A stretch of DNA of 64,000 nucleotides from Cryptomeria japonica. Lineage: Eukaryota > Streptophyta > Pinopsida > Cupressales > Cupressaceae. The notes beneath the pieces were generated by a model, which was given only the letters and a program-made list of their open reading frames with translations, was not told the DNA's origin and did not search any database. A program made the translations under genes and the position numbers. Of this stretch, positions 1 through 11,944 are shown piece by piece. Each line of letters starts with the position of its first letter. Position 1 is the first letter of the stretch. The stretch covers positions 153,531,048 to 153,595,047 of the forward strand of contig NC_081407.1 of NCBI RefSeq assembly GCF_030272615.1. The letters run 5' to 3'.

Positions 1-465
1 TTGGTAAAATCTCAAACATTTCAAAATCCTCCCGATTTCCTTTTTAACTAAATCTTTAAATGCCTTAAATTTACTGAAAGCCTTATACTTTTCTCTCTGA
101 AAAGTTACCCACATGATTTTTGAAAAATCATCAATAAAAATCATAAAGTACTTATCACCATAATAGCTTCTAGTCCTTATAGGACCACACAGATTAGTGT
201 GCACTAAATCAAGGATATGCTCTAAAGGAAAAAATTTACTCTTAAAAGATACATAAGTCATCTTACCCATCGGAAAGTCCTTACACAACACATTGTCTGA
301 TTTCACAAGCTGGGGCATACCTCTCACAATACTTGATTTGCTAACATTTATCAAATTGTCGAAGTTCACATGACAAAACCTCTTGTGCCATAACCAGTTG
401 TCTTCAATCTTAGCCATCAGACAACTATTCACATTAGTATTCAGATGAAAAATATTACCTCTAGT
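1..465 (-). pseudogene. Copia A integrase N-terminal region (partial)
   Basis: Translating the minus strand gives a gag-pre-integrase segment with the WLWHKRFCHVNF stretch (usual form LWHxRLGHxNF), then CKDFPMGK, where the second zinc Cys of the HHCC finger appears lost, then HTNLCGP and FIDDFSK, which surround the first two acidic positions of the integrase core. Stops interrupt it and the window edge cuts it. In a live element this enzyme inserts the cDNA into the host chromosome; this copy cannot. Confidence 0.75.
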
Positions 466-860
466 CTATTTTCTAGTAGCAGTCAACTCTCCTTTACTTC
501 CAAGGATCCTACACACTCCACTCTTAAATTCAAGAAGATATCCTTTATCATTTAATTGTCCAACACTCAGCAAATTATGTTTTAATCCATCTACCCAAAA
601 GACATCATCTGCATTACTTTTTTCATTCAATGAAATAGATCCTTTACCTTTAACCATGCAGGGTGAGTTGTTACCAAACCTTATCACACTGCAATCAAAT
701 TCTTCAAGAGATAAGAACTTGTTTCTATCACCGGTCATGCGGTGTGAAAAAACTGTTATCTATTATCCATTCATCATTGCTATTCGTGTGTGATACCAAA
801 GCTTTGTCATCAGTCAACTCTTCCTTCACAACAACAAAGACAATTTCCTCATTGTCATCT
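466..860 (-). pseudogene. Copia A protease region
   Basis: The open part (466-738) contains MTGDRNKFLSLEEF and HNLLSVGQLNDKGY, the conserved stretch just downstream of the Copia aspartic protease active site. The usual D-S-G active-site region would lie just upstream and is disrupted around 739-780. The protease normally cuts the gag-pol polyprotein into working parts. Compare the better preserved version in element C at 9198-9593. Confidence 0.7.
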
Positions 861-863
861 TCC

Positions 864-1531
864 TCATAATTCCTCATCTATCACACCTTCATCCACTGCA
901 ACATAGCAATGTTTCTTTCCTTTTCCTTTAAATTTCTTGAACTTTTCCTTTTTATCACCATTAGGACAATTTTCAGCAATGTATCCAATCTTATTGCAAG
1001 AAAAATACTTCAGAGGAAGTTTACCTTTGTACCTACCGGTGCCTCTAGGAAATATTTTAGCCAATAATGCCTCAAGTTCCATCAGATGATCTTCATCATC
1101 ACCATCTCCTCTACTACCGCCATGAATAGACCTACAATTATGATTATGACAAATATCCTTTCCTTTATTCATAGATGTACGAGTTATAGAAGCCTTAAAA
1201 GAAGATTCAGATGGCTTAGAAACACAATTATCAAAGTTGTTTAATTCAAATGCAGTCAATTTACCAATAAGGGAATCAACAATAACTTTATCTTTAGAAA
1301 TAGATTTTAATTCTTGTATTGTAGATACCCTAATAGCATATTGTGGTAAGTTAGTTCTAAGCATCTTACTAACACTTTACCTCCAACACTCTTAATACCA
1401 CCTACAACTTCCTTAATCATTTGTCCATATTGTGCTATATTCTCACCATCAACCATTATCGTATCATCAAATTTACCTCTTAGACTTTCTTCCTTAGCCC
1501 TTTGTACATGTTCATCACCTCCATAAATCAA
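864..1531 (-). pseudogene. Copia A gag (nucleocapsid) fragment
   Basis: Two overlapping minus-strand frames (1307-1531 and 864-1364) together look like the C-terminal half of a Copia gag of the UBN2 type, so a frameshift separates them. The zinc knuckle CX2CX4HX4C is degenerate: YFSCNKIGYIAENC has Tyr for the first Cys and Tyr for the His. Gag packages the element RNA; with a damaged knuckle this copy would not bind RNA normally. Confidence 0.7.
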
Positions 1532-1856
1532 ACCTAACTTCTCTCATACTTCAAATGCAGTCTCTAATGTATGAACATCTATATACTCAGAGTCAGACAA
1601 AGTACTTACAATTGCTTCAAGTGCCTGGATGTTTTCTTGTTGACCCATAATCTCATCAGGTGTCAGGGGACTGGTAGTAGGAGCCACATACTTGTTTGTC
1701 ACTTGATGCTAAAACTGAGAACCCATTCCTTTGATATATATCTTCATCTGATCACTCCATATCTGGTAGTTGTCCTTCATAAACTTGGGACCCTCCATCA
1801 TCTTTCTCAGGATCTTTTTCTCAAGTTGTTAAGCTTCTGCACACAAAGGACCTAAT

Positions 1857-1868
1857 GCTCTTATACCA
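1857..1868 (-). other. Copia A primer-binding site
   Basis: The minus strand reads TGGTATAAGAGC, one mismatch from TGGTATCAGAGC, the usual Copia site complementary to the 3' end of initiator methionine tRNA. It lies two bases inside the LTR edge at 1871, as expected. Confidence 0.75.
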
Positions 1869-1870
1869 AT

Positions 1871-3356
1871 TGTTAATCTGAGAGGATCTGGTTAATACTG
1901 AGAGTGGGGGTGAATCGGTATTAACAATAATTCTTAACTTAAACTTAAATTGATAAAGCTTTACTCAATCAATCACAAACCAGTAATAAACTAATTACCA
2001 GTATCGGTAATGATTGATATCCAACTATTAAACTGGTTTATCAGAACTGCTTATTAAGTATTCATCAACATGCATAAACTGAAAGTAAATCAAAACAACA
2101 CATCAAAAGCATTCACCACATGAACATCAGAATTTTCATGTGGAAAACCAAATAGGGAAAAACCATGGTGGGAATTGGTACCCACAAAAATTGTGCACTC
2201 TTTCGGAATGCGCCTTGTTAGGAGTCTAGCCCGATTAGGAGCTTACAATGATGCCTTGTTAGGAGCAGACCCTGTTAGGAGTCACCCGGTTAAGGGATTG
2301 CTATGATGAGCCTTGTTAGGATCTTTGCCCTATTAGAAGAAAACTCACAAGAGGATTTAAGACTCAGATGTTGAGATACCCGGTTAAGGGATTTACATTT
2401 TAAGGCCTATTAGAACCTACCTGGTTAAGGGATTTTGTTTGTTGCAATCATTAGGGAACAATAGATGAATGATCTGGAAATAAAACTAACTATTTGCTTG
2501 TTCAGATCCAATTTAGCTCCAATCTGCTACACTCTTGCAGATACACCACATTGGTTCAGCTTCACACTCTTTTCTCAAATCAATGACACACCAAACATCA
2601 ATTATACCGACCTAAATAACCTTTACAACTTAGTCGGTTACAAAACCCTAGATACATCAAAATTCAAATGAATTTATAATACAGATCATCATAACAATTT
2701 TCAACACAATATCAGTTGTCGAATGATCACCGCATCTCGATCTAATACACTTTTAAAACCTTAGCCCATTTCGCTAAGCACTTCGCACATTCCCAAGAAA
2801 TTCGCTCTTTGATCGTGCCAAAACATCATTCAAACACTTCACGCAGTATCAACCACGTCATCACCAACTTATAAACATAATGTAATACACCACCAAACTC
2901 AAAATCATTACCGTTTATAAGAATTGAATATCGGTTCTTAAACCCTACAGAAAAAACAACAGAAATCATAAACATGATTTTCGATAACCAAAGCATGATG
3001 CGGTTCCAGTCAAAGATACATTACAATGATACAAATACATGTTCCAAACCTCAACACTTGACTCATTGCCAATCACCGGAACCAATAAAATATTTCCTCG
3101 TTTACCGGTTGAGGTCCTAATTCCCAATTCATTGTCTTCATTACCGGTAAGGCATTTCCAGTAGACCAAAAAGACTTAGATGGCAAAATAAACATGAAAA
3201 TCATAGTTAACACATAGTTTTCCATCAATGACAACACAAATAACTAATCAAAGTCATTGAGCCAATAATCTCAATCTCTTCATCACTATGTCATTACCAA
3301 TAGTCCTTTACTAGTTCATCAACATTCTCCATTAGCATTAGTTATGCCAATCATGC
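1871..3356 (-). repeat. Copia A 5' LTR
   Basis: Begins (plus strand) with TGTTAATCTG next to the primer-binding site and runs to about 3356, where the LTR of element B takes over. It contains a short repeated phrase, CGGTTAAGGGATT or close to it, near 2287, 2381 and 2432. No coding potential: the 68-codon frame at 2465-2671 is accidental. The right boundary is approximate because the terminal CA seems mutated. Confidence 0.7.
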
Positions 3357-3533
3357 CAACGGTGTTGCCCCCTGAACCCCTATCCTATCAGGAGATAGGA
3401 GCTCGCAAGGGGGGTACCCCTTTTGCAACCCCCTGCACTCGCGTATCAACAATAACCAATCTAGGAGAAAATGTGGCTGAAAAAATCACCAAAATTTTAA
3501 CCCAACAACATGAGTAGTTGCCACATACCAATA
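3357..3533 (-). repeat. Copia B 3' LTR remnant
   Basis: Matches the last part of the right LTR at 15490-15687: both have GGTGTTG(C/A)CCCC, a C-rich stretch, GCAACCCCC(T/C)GCACTC, and CCCAACAACATGA followed by CCACATACCAA. The left part is missing because element A interrupts it. A polypurine tract (minus-strand CCAAGTGGGAGAT) abuts at 3534-3546. Confidence 0.75.
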
Positions 3534-4825
3534 ATCTCCCACTTGGAGACTAATCAAGCTCCACTCCAAACAATCTCCCACTTGGACAACTATCCTAGAC
3601 AAACACAACTACACTATAGCTCCCACTAGATTGATGAACCTAGAATTGGCTTATTTTTAATTTTCATTATTATCAAGCTTGAAGGATAAAAGAAACTGAG
3701 TAGGAAGTTAGTTTCTCTTGAGTTACTACTTTTTTCAACATATATGCAAGATTCTAGCTAATGTGTATCTTCTCCAACTCCAACTGTTCATCCTCTAAAA
3801 TTGAACATATGAAATGGTACCTAAGTTGTATATGTTTTGTCTTAGAGTGAAGGGTTGAGTTCTTTGCAAGATGAATGGCACTCTAACTCTCAGTATACAA
3901 CCTGCTATTTTCCTACTACTTGCCCAATTCCTCCATAAATTGTTCTAACCAAATAATATCCTTACTAACCTTTGTAGTGGAAATATACTCTTCTTATGTA
4001 GTGGAGAGTGCAACAACCATTTGCAATCATGAAATCGAACTAACTATTGTTCCACCTACAATAAACACATACCATGTTGTGCTCTTCCTTTTATTAATAT
4101 CTCATGCTAGATTTTAATCTATGTATCCTTGCAGAGTACAATTAGAACCTCCAAAACATAATTACTAAGTGGTAGTACCTATCAAATACCTAAGAATCCA
4201 CTAAACTACATTCCAATGCTCTTTTCCAAGATTGTTCAAATACCTACTCACAACTCACAATACATGTGCAATATTTTGCCTTGTACACACCATGGCATAC
4301 ATCAAGCTACCAACTACTAAAGAGTATGGAACCTTGGACATGTAGTATTTATCCTCTTGTGTCTTGGGACACCTCTCCTTAGTTAAATGGCTGGAAAATG
4401 GTGTACTAACTAGTTTTGCATCCTGCATATGAAATATTTTCAACACCTTTTCTATGTAATCACATTGAGACAATGTTAATGTGTTATTTTTCTTGTCTCT
4501 AGTTATTCTCATACCAAGGATTTGTTTTTTTTCACACAAATCCTTCATAGCAAATGACTTTCCTAATATCTACTTAAACTTATTGATGTGTTGCATATTA
4601 GATCCAGCAACAAGAATGCCATCAACATATAATAACAAGATAATATAGCTACCATTATCTCGTCCCTTAAAATAAACACAGTGATCAAAATGACATCTGT
4701 TGTAACCTTATTCAACCATAAAACTATCAAATTTCAAATACCATTTTTGAGGTGCTTGCTTCAGGCCAAACAAGCCCTTCTTTAACCTGAACACTAATTC
4801 CTCCTTACCTTTGACCTCATATCCC
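3534..4825 (-). pseudogene. Copia B RT (C-terminal part) and RNase H
   Basis: Minus-strand translation shows RLKKGLFGLKQAP and a YVDG sequence where the RT catalytic YVDD is expected (4600-4825), then SQCDYIEKVLKIFHM and PYSLVVGSLMYAM (4255-4548), then an RNase H end with VALSTT, a stop, and EEYIS near 3950-4020. The stop and the lost Asp show it is inactive. It joins in frame to the RT start at 11945 on the far side of element C. Confidence 0.8.
4821..4825. repeat. Target-site duplication of Copia C (left)
   Basis: ATCCC immediately left of the C element; the identical ATCCC follows it at 11940-11944. A 5-bp duplication is what Copia integrases make. Confidence 0.9.
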
Positions 4826-6043
4826 TGTTAGACAGTTCAAATAACCGGAAGACAACTAAGAGGGGGGGTGAAACAATTGTCACAGATTACTGGAACCATT
4901 AGCATTTAGAACTTTAATACCGGAACCCAAAACATTAATATTGGAATAGCAATTAAACCAATTAAGCATAAACAATAATCATAGAATAAATACCATCCAC
5001 ATGACACCAAGATTTATATGTGGAAAACTCGGTAAAGGGAAAAACCATGGTGGGAAGCCTGCCCACAGTCAGATAATACTTTTGTAGTAAGTATGTGAAT
5101 TAAAATTGAGGGGCCTGCACTTGCAGGAAGGCCAGGAGCCTAGAGCGTGCTGCTCATCACAAAAGGAACCTCATTGACTACATAGAAATCCATACTACAA
5201 TGCGGAGAAGTGATGAACTGCAAAAGATAGCATCTCCTATGCCTGAGTACAGTTCCAGTTAAGCTCAATACTGGAGGACTAAATCCTCTTACATAAACCC
5301 AATTTGATCTCCAATGATCGACCAAATCCTCTGCCTGAATGATATTATATTATTCGTACATTTCATCCCTTGACCATGACCTCTAACATAACTATGATGA
5401 TCTACAATGAGATCTTGCATCTATATATACAAACCCTCAACCATAAACAATTAGGTCGGACACCAGATAATAAAGTAATTACATAATTACAAACCATGTC
5501 GAACTTAGACCAAACAAATAATATCCAACACATAAGATATCCAAAAAACACATCGAGAGGTCCAATCCACACGTTACATTAAAGTCGGTCCATAACTTAG
5601 ACCAACCGGGACCCGGTATAGGTCCATATGCTACAACAATGATCTCCATCCACCAAGTCTCAAACATGATCACCATTAGCATCCTGAAACTCCACCAGAA
5701 GCTGCACCAACACCACTTATGCAATTCATCAAATATCTTCGACAAAAGCTCTACCAGTGAAACCCTCTCTGGAACTAGAAACCAAGCTTCTAAGCGAACA
5801 AGATGGCATCCAATCACCAGACCAAAACCAACTAACTAAAAATGAGCATGAGTATCATGAACAAGACAATTCCATCGCCAAACTATACCGGAGCGTACTG
5901 GATCATGCCGGATCCAAATCAACTAGAAACCACTCAACCTACTGAGACCAGAACGGTGTTGGTAAAGCATTCAACCAGCTAGTGTTGGCATCAATGACAA
6001 AACATCAATGCAACACATAATCAATTCCACCAAATGGACAACA
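4826..6043 (-). repeat. Copia C 3' LTR
   Basis: 1218 bp, the 3' LTR in the element's own orientation. On the minus strand it carries a TATA-like GTATATATAGATG at 5418-5430, the likely promoter box of the LTR. Ends in TG/CA with the inner edge on the polypurine tract. Confidence 0.92.
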
Positions 6044-6058
6044 ATCTCCCCCTTTGGC
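6044..6058 (-). other. Copia C polypurine tract
   Basis: Minus strand GCCAAAGGGGGAGAT directly before the 3' LTR; it primes plus-strand DNA synthesis. Confidence 0.85.
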
Positions 6059-6455
6059 ATTGATGGCAACACTAGATGTGAAAAACATCTAAGTACCAAG
6101 AAATGCCAAACAAGTCTCCCCAATGGAATACAACCAACAATCTCCCGCAAACAGATGTAGCAAAGAGGTTTTGAAACAAAGACCAAACTCCCCCTGAGAA
6201 TGGTATCTTTTTAAAGCTCTGAATCTCTCTCCTTATCAATGTCTCTCCCTTTTTCTTTTTCTTTTTCACATCAATATCACTCCCCCTTTGACATCAATGC
6301 CATAAATCTGACAAAAATATCTAAGAAAAAACATAAACCATTGAATCACAAAGCTGACTACTCCCTCAGAGCAGTAGCATCCCCACATTAGTGCCAAAAT
6401 GAATAGTATCTCTGGTAATGCATACTGGACTGATGCCAATCCGCATCAATCAAGT

Positions 6456-8039
6456 CTATACTGGAGGGGCAGAAACTCCCAATCTGTCTCTCAGGTACTC
6501 AAATGATTCCTTGGGCAAAGGTTTAGTGAAAATATCTGGAATCTTCTCTTTAGTGTTCACATAAACCAATCTAACTTCATTTGCTTCCACCTTTTCCATC
6601 AAAAATTTGTACTTGATAGATATGTGCTTTGTCTTAGAATGAAATACCGAATTCTTTAATATATCAATAGCACCAGAGTTATCACAATGAATAACTACCA
6701 GTGCATCACAATCCACCTTTATGTCCTTCAACATTTGTTTCATTCATAGAACTTGTGTTCAGTTAGTAGCAACAACAACATACTCAGCTTCAGCAATACA
6801 TAAAGAAGTACATGATTGTTTCTTGTTGATCCATGAAACCAACTTCTTTCCAAGAAAGAAAGCTCCACCAGAAGTACTTTTCCTGTCATCAACATCTCCA
6901 GCCCAATCACCATCTATATATGCACATAAAGTAAAATTATCTTCCTTAGGGTACCACAAACCATATTTTGGTGTACCTTGCAAGTATCTAAAGATCCTTT
7001 TCATCGCACTCTCATGATTTTCTCTAGGATCACTCTGAAATCTTGAAATAATACAAACAACATTCATAATGTAAGGCCTAGTCTGAGTCAAATAAAGCAG
7101 ACCTCCAATCATAGATTTGTATCTTGTAGGATTTACCAGTGCAGAAACATCTTTTCTTGTCAATTTCTCACTTGTAACCATAGGACTACTTACCGGTTTA
7201 GAATCTCCCATACCAAATTTCTTCAACAATTCCTTAGCATACTTAGTTTGACAGATAAAATTACCTTTGTCAGTCTGAGTAATCTGCAAACCTACGAAAA
7301 ATTTCATCTCACCAATCATAGACATCTCAAATTCTTTCTCCATATTCTTTGAAACTTCTATGCATAAATTATCTTCACCTCCAAAAATAATGTCATCAAC
7401 AAATACTTCAATGATCAGTATATCATCATCAGTGATCTTATAATATAAATTATTGTCAGCACTACCCTTAGTAAAACCAAGCTTCAAAAGATATTTATCC
7501 AACCTTGCATACCAAGCTCTAAGTGCTTGTTTCAATCCATATAAAGCTTTCTTTAACCTGAAAACCATGTTTGTGTCATTTGATAATGAAAAACCATCAG
7601 GTTGCTCAATATAAACTTCCTTATCAAGATCCCCATTAAAAAATGCACATTTAACATCCATCTGATAAACCTTGTAGTTTTTATAAGCAGCATAGGCAAG
7701 AAATAATCTTACAACTTCAATCCTATCTACAGGTGCAAAAGTTTCTACATAATCAATTCCTTCCTTCTGAGAATATCCTTTACAAACCAATCTAGCCTTA
7801 TTCCTTATAACTTGACCATCCTCATTCAATTTATTTCTAAAAACCCATTTTGTTCCAATAACATTTTTATTTTTAGGTCGGGGAACCAAAGTCCATGCGT
7901 TATTTTTCTCAATTTGATCTAATTCTTCTTCTATAGCTTTCAACCAATATTCATCTTTACATGCCTCAATTACTGATATGGGTTCAACATGTGAAATTAA
8001 ACATACCTCTTTAGTTGCCAGTCTTCTTCTTCTCATCAC
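6456..8039 (-). pseudogene. Copia C reverse transcriptase and RNase H
   Basis: The largest open frame (6759-8039, 426 codons) is the Copia [41 protein letters not shown] and the catalytic FVDDIIFG, a normal variant of YVDD. It runs into RNase H ([25 protein letters not shown], with EAEYV close to the end). A stop near 6755 separates it from the last part (6456-6743), which ends PDIFTKPLP, the conserved tail of Copia pol. RT copies element RNA into DNA. The core residues are present, but the polyprotein around it is broken. Confidence 0.92.
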
Positions 8040-8183
8040 TCCATTGCTCTTATCCCCAATGATCTAATCTTTTGAATGATTCAATCTCACATACCTAGGA
8101 GTCCTCTGACTCTATGTTCCTCTTCATTGTTCTTCAGTCACTATAGAATTCTCTGATACTACCGGAGTAACTGGTTCAACATT

Positions 8184-9038
8184 CTATTCTGGTAAAGGTG
8201 CTACTAGTTCAGATATTATCATTTCCACTGCTGATTCTTTCTCATAAACTCTGATTTGACTTTTGTTCAACTCATCTACTTTGACATTAACAGTCTCCAC
8301 AATTATCTGCAATCTCTTGTTATAACATCTATATGGCTTGCTTTCATTAGAATAACCAAGAAATATGCCTTCATCACATCTAGGATCAAATTTGCCAATG
8401 ATATCATCTCTCCTAATATAACATTTAGTACCAAAAATTTTGAAATACTTAACTGTAGGTGTATTGCCAAACCATAATTCATAAGGTGTCGTACAAGTTT
8501 CTCCTTTTATATGTACTCTATTGAATGTATAAATTATTGTGCTTACTGCTTCTCTCCAGTTGATATGATGTAGATTGGCTTCCATCATCATTGTTCTAGC
8601 AGCATTTAAGATAGTTTTGTTCTTCCTTTCCACAATTCCATTCTATTGAGGTGTCCAGGGAGCAGAAAATTGTCTTCTTATACCATGCTTCTCACAAAAG
8701 TTATTAAACTCGCTGGATGTGAATTCTCCACCGTGATCCGACCTCAAACATTTAATCTTCAATCATGTCTCAGTTTCCACTTTAGCCTTAAATATTTTAA
8801 ACTTTTCAAATGCTTCAGATTTTTCTTTTAGAAAAGTAACTCACCTCATTCTAGAATAATCATCGATGATTAGCATGAAATATCTATCACCTTGAAAACT
8901 TTTAACTCTAGCAGGGCCACACAAATCAGTATGAATAAGATCAAGAACATCATTAGATTTATCTTGTATACTCCTAAAAGAGTTTCTGACCTGTTTACCC
9001 ATTTGACATTCTTTACATACCAGATTATAGGGCTTCAT
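8184..9038 (-). pseudogene. Copia C integrase
   Basis: Two frames. 8841-9038 has CKECQMGKQ (end of the HHCC zinc finger), HTDLCGP with the first catalytic Asp, and IDDYSR. 8184-8633 begins MERKNKT, holding the catalytic Glu, then NWREAVSTIIYTFNR, TPYELWFGNTP and the C-terminal KCYIRRDD. A stop-ridden stretch (8634-8840) lies between. Integrase joins cDNA to target DNA; this copy would not be made whole. Confidence 0.88.
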
Positions 9039-9197
9039 GATCTTAGGTATATCCCTAACTACCTTAGTTTAACTGATCTTTACAATGCAATCAAAATTCA
9101 CGTGACACAACCTTTTATGCCACAGCCAACTCTCATCAATTTGTGTAATCAAACATGTCTTCTCACTGGAGTTCAAATAAAATATATTACCTTTTGT

Positions 9198-9593
9198 CTA
9201 TGTACCGGTTGCAATCTCTAAACCAGATCTGTTAATGATTTTGCATTTTCCATCCTTGAACTGTAATTGAAATCCCTTATCTACCAATTGTCCTACACTC
9301 AAAAGATTATGCCTCAAACCTTCAACATAATAAACATTGTTAGTATTGTTCTTACCATCCAATGATATAGTTCCTTTTCCTTTGATCATACATGCTTTGT
9401 CATCTCTAAATCTAACTAGACCGCCATCAAATTCTTGCAAAGATAGAAACTTCCCTTTATCTGTAGTCATATGATGTGAACAACCATTGTCAATTACCCA
9501 TTCATCCTTGTCTTCAATTTTAGTGGCAAGTGCCTTCTCTTCAGGTACATTCTCTTCCAGTGTCGAATCATCTTCCTTGATAGCTAGGAACAC
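9198..9593 (-). pseudogene. Copia C protease
   Basis: Contains WVIDNGCSHHMT at the active site; the family consensus is D-S-G, so Ser to Asn is a probable inactivating or weakening change. It is followed by KFLSLQEFDGG and HNLLSVGQLVDKGF. The aspartic protease cleaves the polyprotein. Upstream it is separated by a stop from the zinc-knuckle frame. Confidence 0.85.
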
Positions 9594-9718
9594 CCATTCC
9601 TTCCCATTGTCGGAACCACTAGCAGATTCTTCTACCAGTTCATTATTAGAATCAATAATGCCTTCCTCATCCGCTATGTAGCATGATTTATCTATGTTTT
9701 CATGTACTTTTACTTATT

Positions 9719-10472
9719 CTAATATCCAAGGTTAGGCTTAAATGATCTTCTAACTTTTTCTTCAAATCTTGAATTCCTTTCAGGACATCTAGATGCAAAA
9801 TGACCAATCTTATTACATGCAAAACATTTAAAAGGTGTTTTTCCTTCATACTTACTTCCTATTGGTCCTTTAGGTACTCTTCTAGCAAATAGTGCTTCAA
9901 TTTGCTCAAACTCATCATCTTCTCTCTTCATATCTTATAATTCCTTTGGATACAAAGCTTTCCAATCTTGCTTACCGGTTGTAGATGCATGAAAAGCAGG
10001 TTTAGTCTTCACAGCTCCAGAAGGTCGATGGACCAAGCTCAAAAGCAGATAGTTTCCCAACCAAAGTATCTTTGTTTACAAATGTATTTGTCATTGTTCT
10101 CAACTCATTAATAGCAGTAGCCTTCATTTTGTAAGTCGGTGGTAGGGTTCTCATAACTTTAGAGACAATTTCATCTTTGCGCAGAGTTCCACCACAACAT
10201 TGAATTCCCATAACAATCTCATTTACCCTTTCCATGAATGCAGTAATCATTTCATCTTCTTCCATCTTTAGGTTTTCATATCTCACCCGGTAACCATCAA
10301 GTTTATAAATCTTCACTGTAGGGTCACCTTCATTAAGAGTCTCCAACTTATCCCATATAGCCTTTCCAGATGATTTGTCGGTTAATCCCATTATTTGTTG
10401 ATCAGAAAGTGCACACAAGAGGGCTTCTCTTACTCTACAATCATTCTCAAGATCCTTATCCAGGTTTTCCAA
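9719..10472 (-). pseudogene. Copia C gag
   Basis: 10002-10472 is a UBN2-type gag core (AIWDKLETLNEGD, LKMEEDEMITAFMERV, LPPTYKMKATAI) that loses its frame after KLSAFEL. 9719-9931 carries an intact zinc knuckle CFACNKIGHFASRC (CX2CX4HX4C). Gag forms the particle and binds element RNA. The frameshift between core and knuckle breaks the protein. Confidence 0.88.
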
Positions 10473-10713
10473 AGGAGGATTGCCAGATCCCAGATTATAA
10501 GGTGCGACACCATTCTATGTGATCTCCTAAATCTCCTTGCCAAGACATCTCAGATGAGTCTCCATCCGAATCTTCCATATTGTGTAATTTGTTCCATCAA
10601 GCCTAGGAATACCTCTCCGAAAGATAGCTCCAGAAGAACTGGATGAACTTCAACTGTTAGTCACCATAGGATCTTCCTCAAGAGGTTAAGCTTTCTGCAG
10701 AGAGGACCAAAGC

Positions 10714-10725
10714 TCTGATACTAAT
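10714..10725 (-). other. Copia C primer-binding site
   Basis: The minus strand reads TAGTATCAGAGC just inside the 5' LTR, one mismatch from the initiator-Met-tRNA-type site TGGTATCAGAGC. Confidence 0.85.
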
Positions 10726-11939
10726 TGTTAGACAATTCAAATAATCGAAAGACAATTGAGAGGGGGGGTGAATCAGTTGTCACAAATTACCAAAACCATT
10801 AGCATTTAGAACTTTAATACCAGAACCCAAAACATTAATACCGGAATAGCAGTTAAACCAATTAAGCATAAACAATAATCACAGAATAAATACCATCCAC
10901 ATGACACCAAGATTTATATTTGGAAAACTTGGTAAATGGAAAAACCACGGTGGGAAGCCTACCCACAGTCAGATAATACTTCTATAGTAAGTATGTGAAT
11001 TAGAATTGAGGGCCTGCACTTGCAAGAAGGCCAGGAGCCTAGAGTGCACTACTCATCACAAAAGGAGCCTCATTGACTATATAGAAATCCATACTACAAT
11101 CTGAAGAAGTGATGAATTGCAAAAGATAGCATCTCTTATGCCTAAGTACAGTTCTAGTTAAGCTCAATATCGGAGGACTAAATCCTTTTACATAAACCCA
11201 ATTCAATCTCCAATGATAGACCAAATCCTTTGCCTGAATGATATTACATTATTCGCACATTTCATCCCTTTACCATGACCTCTAACATAACCATAATGAT
11301 CTACAATGAGATCTTACATCTATATATGCAAACCCTCGACCATAAACAATTAGGTCGACCACTAGATAATAAACTAATTACATAATTACAAACCATGTAG
11401 GCCTTAGACCAAACAAATAATATCCAACACATAAGATATCCCAAAAAACATCAAGAGGTCCAATCCACACGTTACATTAAAGTCGGTTCATAGCCTAGAT
11501 CAACCGGGACCCAGTATAGGTCCACATGCTACAACAATAATCTTCATCCGCCAAGTCTCGAACATGATCACCATCAGCATCCTGAAACTCCACCAGAAAC
11601 TGCACCAACACCACTTATGCAATTCATCAAAGATATTCATCAAAGCTCTGCTGGTGAAACCCTCGTCAGAACCAGAAACCAAGCTTCTAATCAATCATGA
11701 TAGCATCTGATCACCAGACCAAAACCAACTGACTGAATATGATCATGAGTATCATGAACAAGCTAATTCCATCACCAAACTATATCGTAGCTTACCGGAT
11801 CATGCCGGATCAAATCAACTAGAAACCACTCAACCCACCAGGACCAGAAGGGTGTCGATAAAGCATTCAAATAGCTACTATTGGTATCAATGACAAAACA
11901 TCAATGCAACACATTATCAATTCCACCAAATGGCCAACA
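10726..11939 (-). repeat. Copia C 5' LTR
   Basis: 1214 bp; partner of the LTR at 4826-6043. A TATA-like box, minus-strand GCATATATAGATG, lies at 11318-11330, one base changed from the other LTR. Right flank ATCCC at 11940-11944 completes the target duplication. Confidence 0.92.
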
Positions 11940-11944
11940 ATCCC

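Larger units (their letters stand above)
1..3356 (-). mobile_element. Ty1/Copia retrotransposon A, 5' half (truncated by window edge)
   Basis: Minus-strand Copia element seen from its 5' LTR (right side) through gag and protease into the start of integrase; the rest lies left of the window. Domain order gag, protease, integrase is that of Copia. The internal region is broken by stops and frameshifts, so it is a dead copy. At about 3357 the sequence changes abruptly to the LTR of element B, so A appears inserted in B's 3' LTR; the target duplication cannot be tested because A's other end is outside. Its protein fragments resemble those of element C, so the two are the same broad lineage. Confidence 0.85.
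4826..11939 (-). mobile_element. Full-length Ty1/Copia retrotransposon C
   Basis: A complete 7.1-kb element: left LTR 4826-6043, right LTR 10726-11939, both starting TGTTAGACA and ending (A/C)CAACA, flanked by ATCCC on both sides. Primer site and polypurine tract are next to the proper LTRs. Internal minus-strand order is gag, zinc knuckle, protease, integrase, RT, RNase H. Stops and frameshifts separate the domains, so it is defective. The first 127 or so LTR bases differ at 15 positions by my count, nearly all transitions, so it is fairly old and probably decayed by methylated-cytosine deamination. Confidence 0.95.
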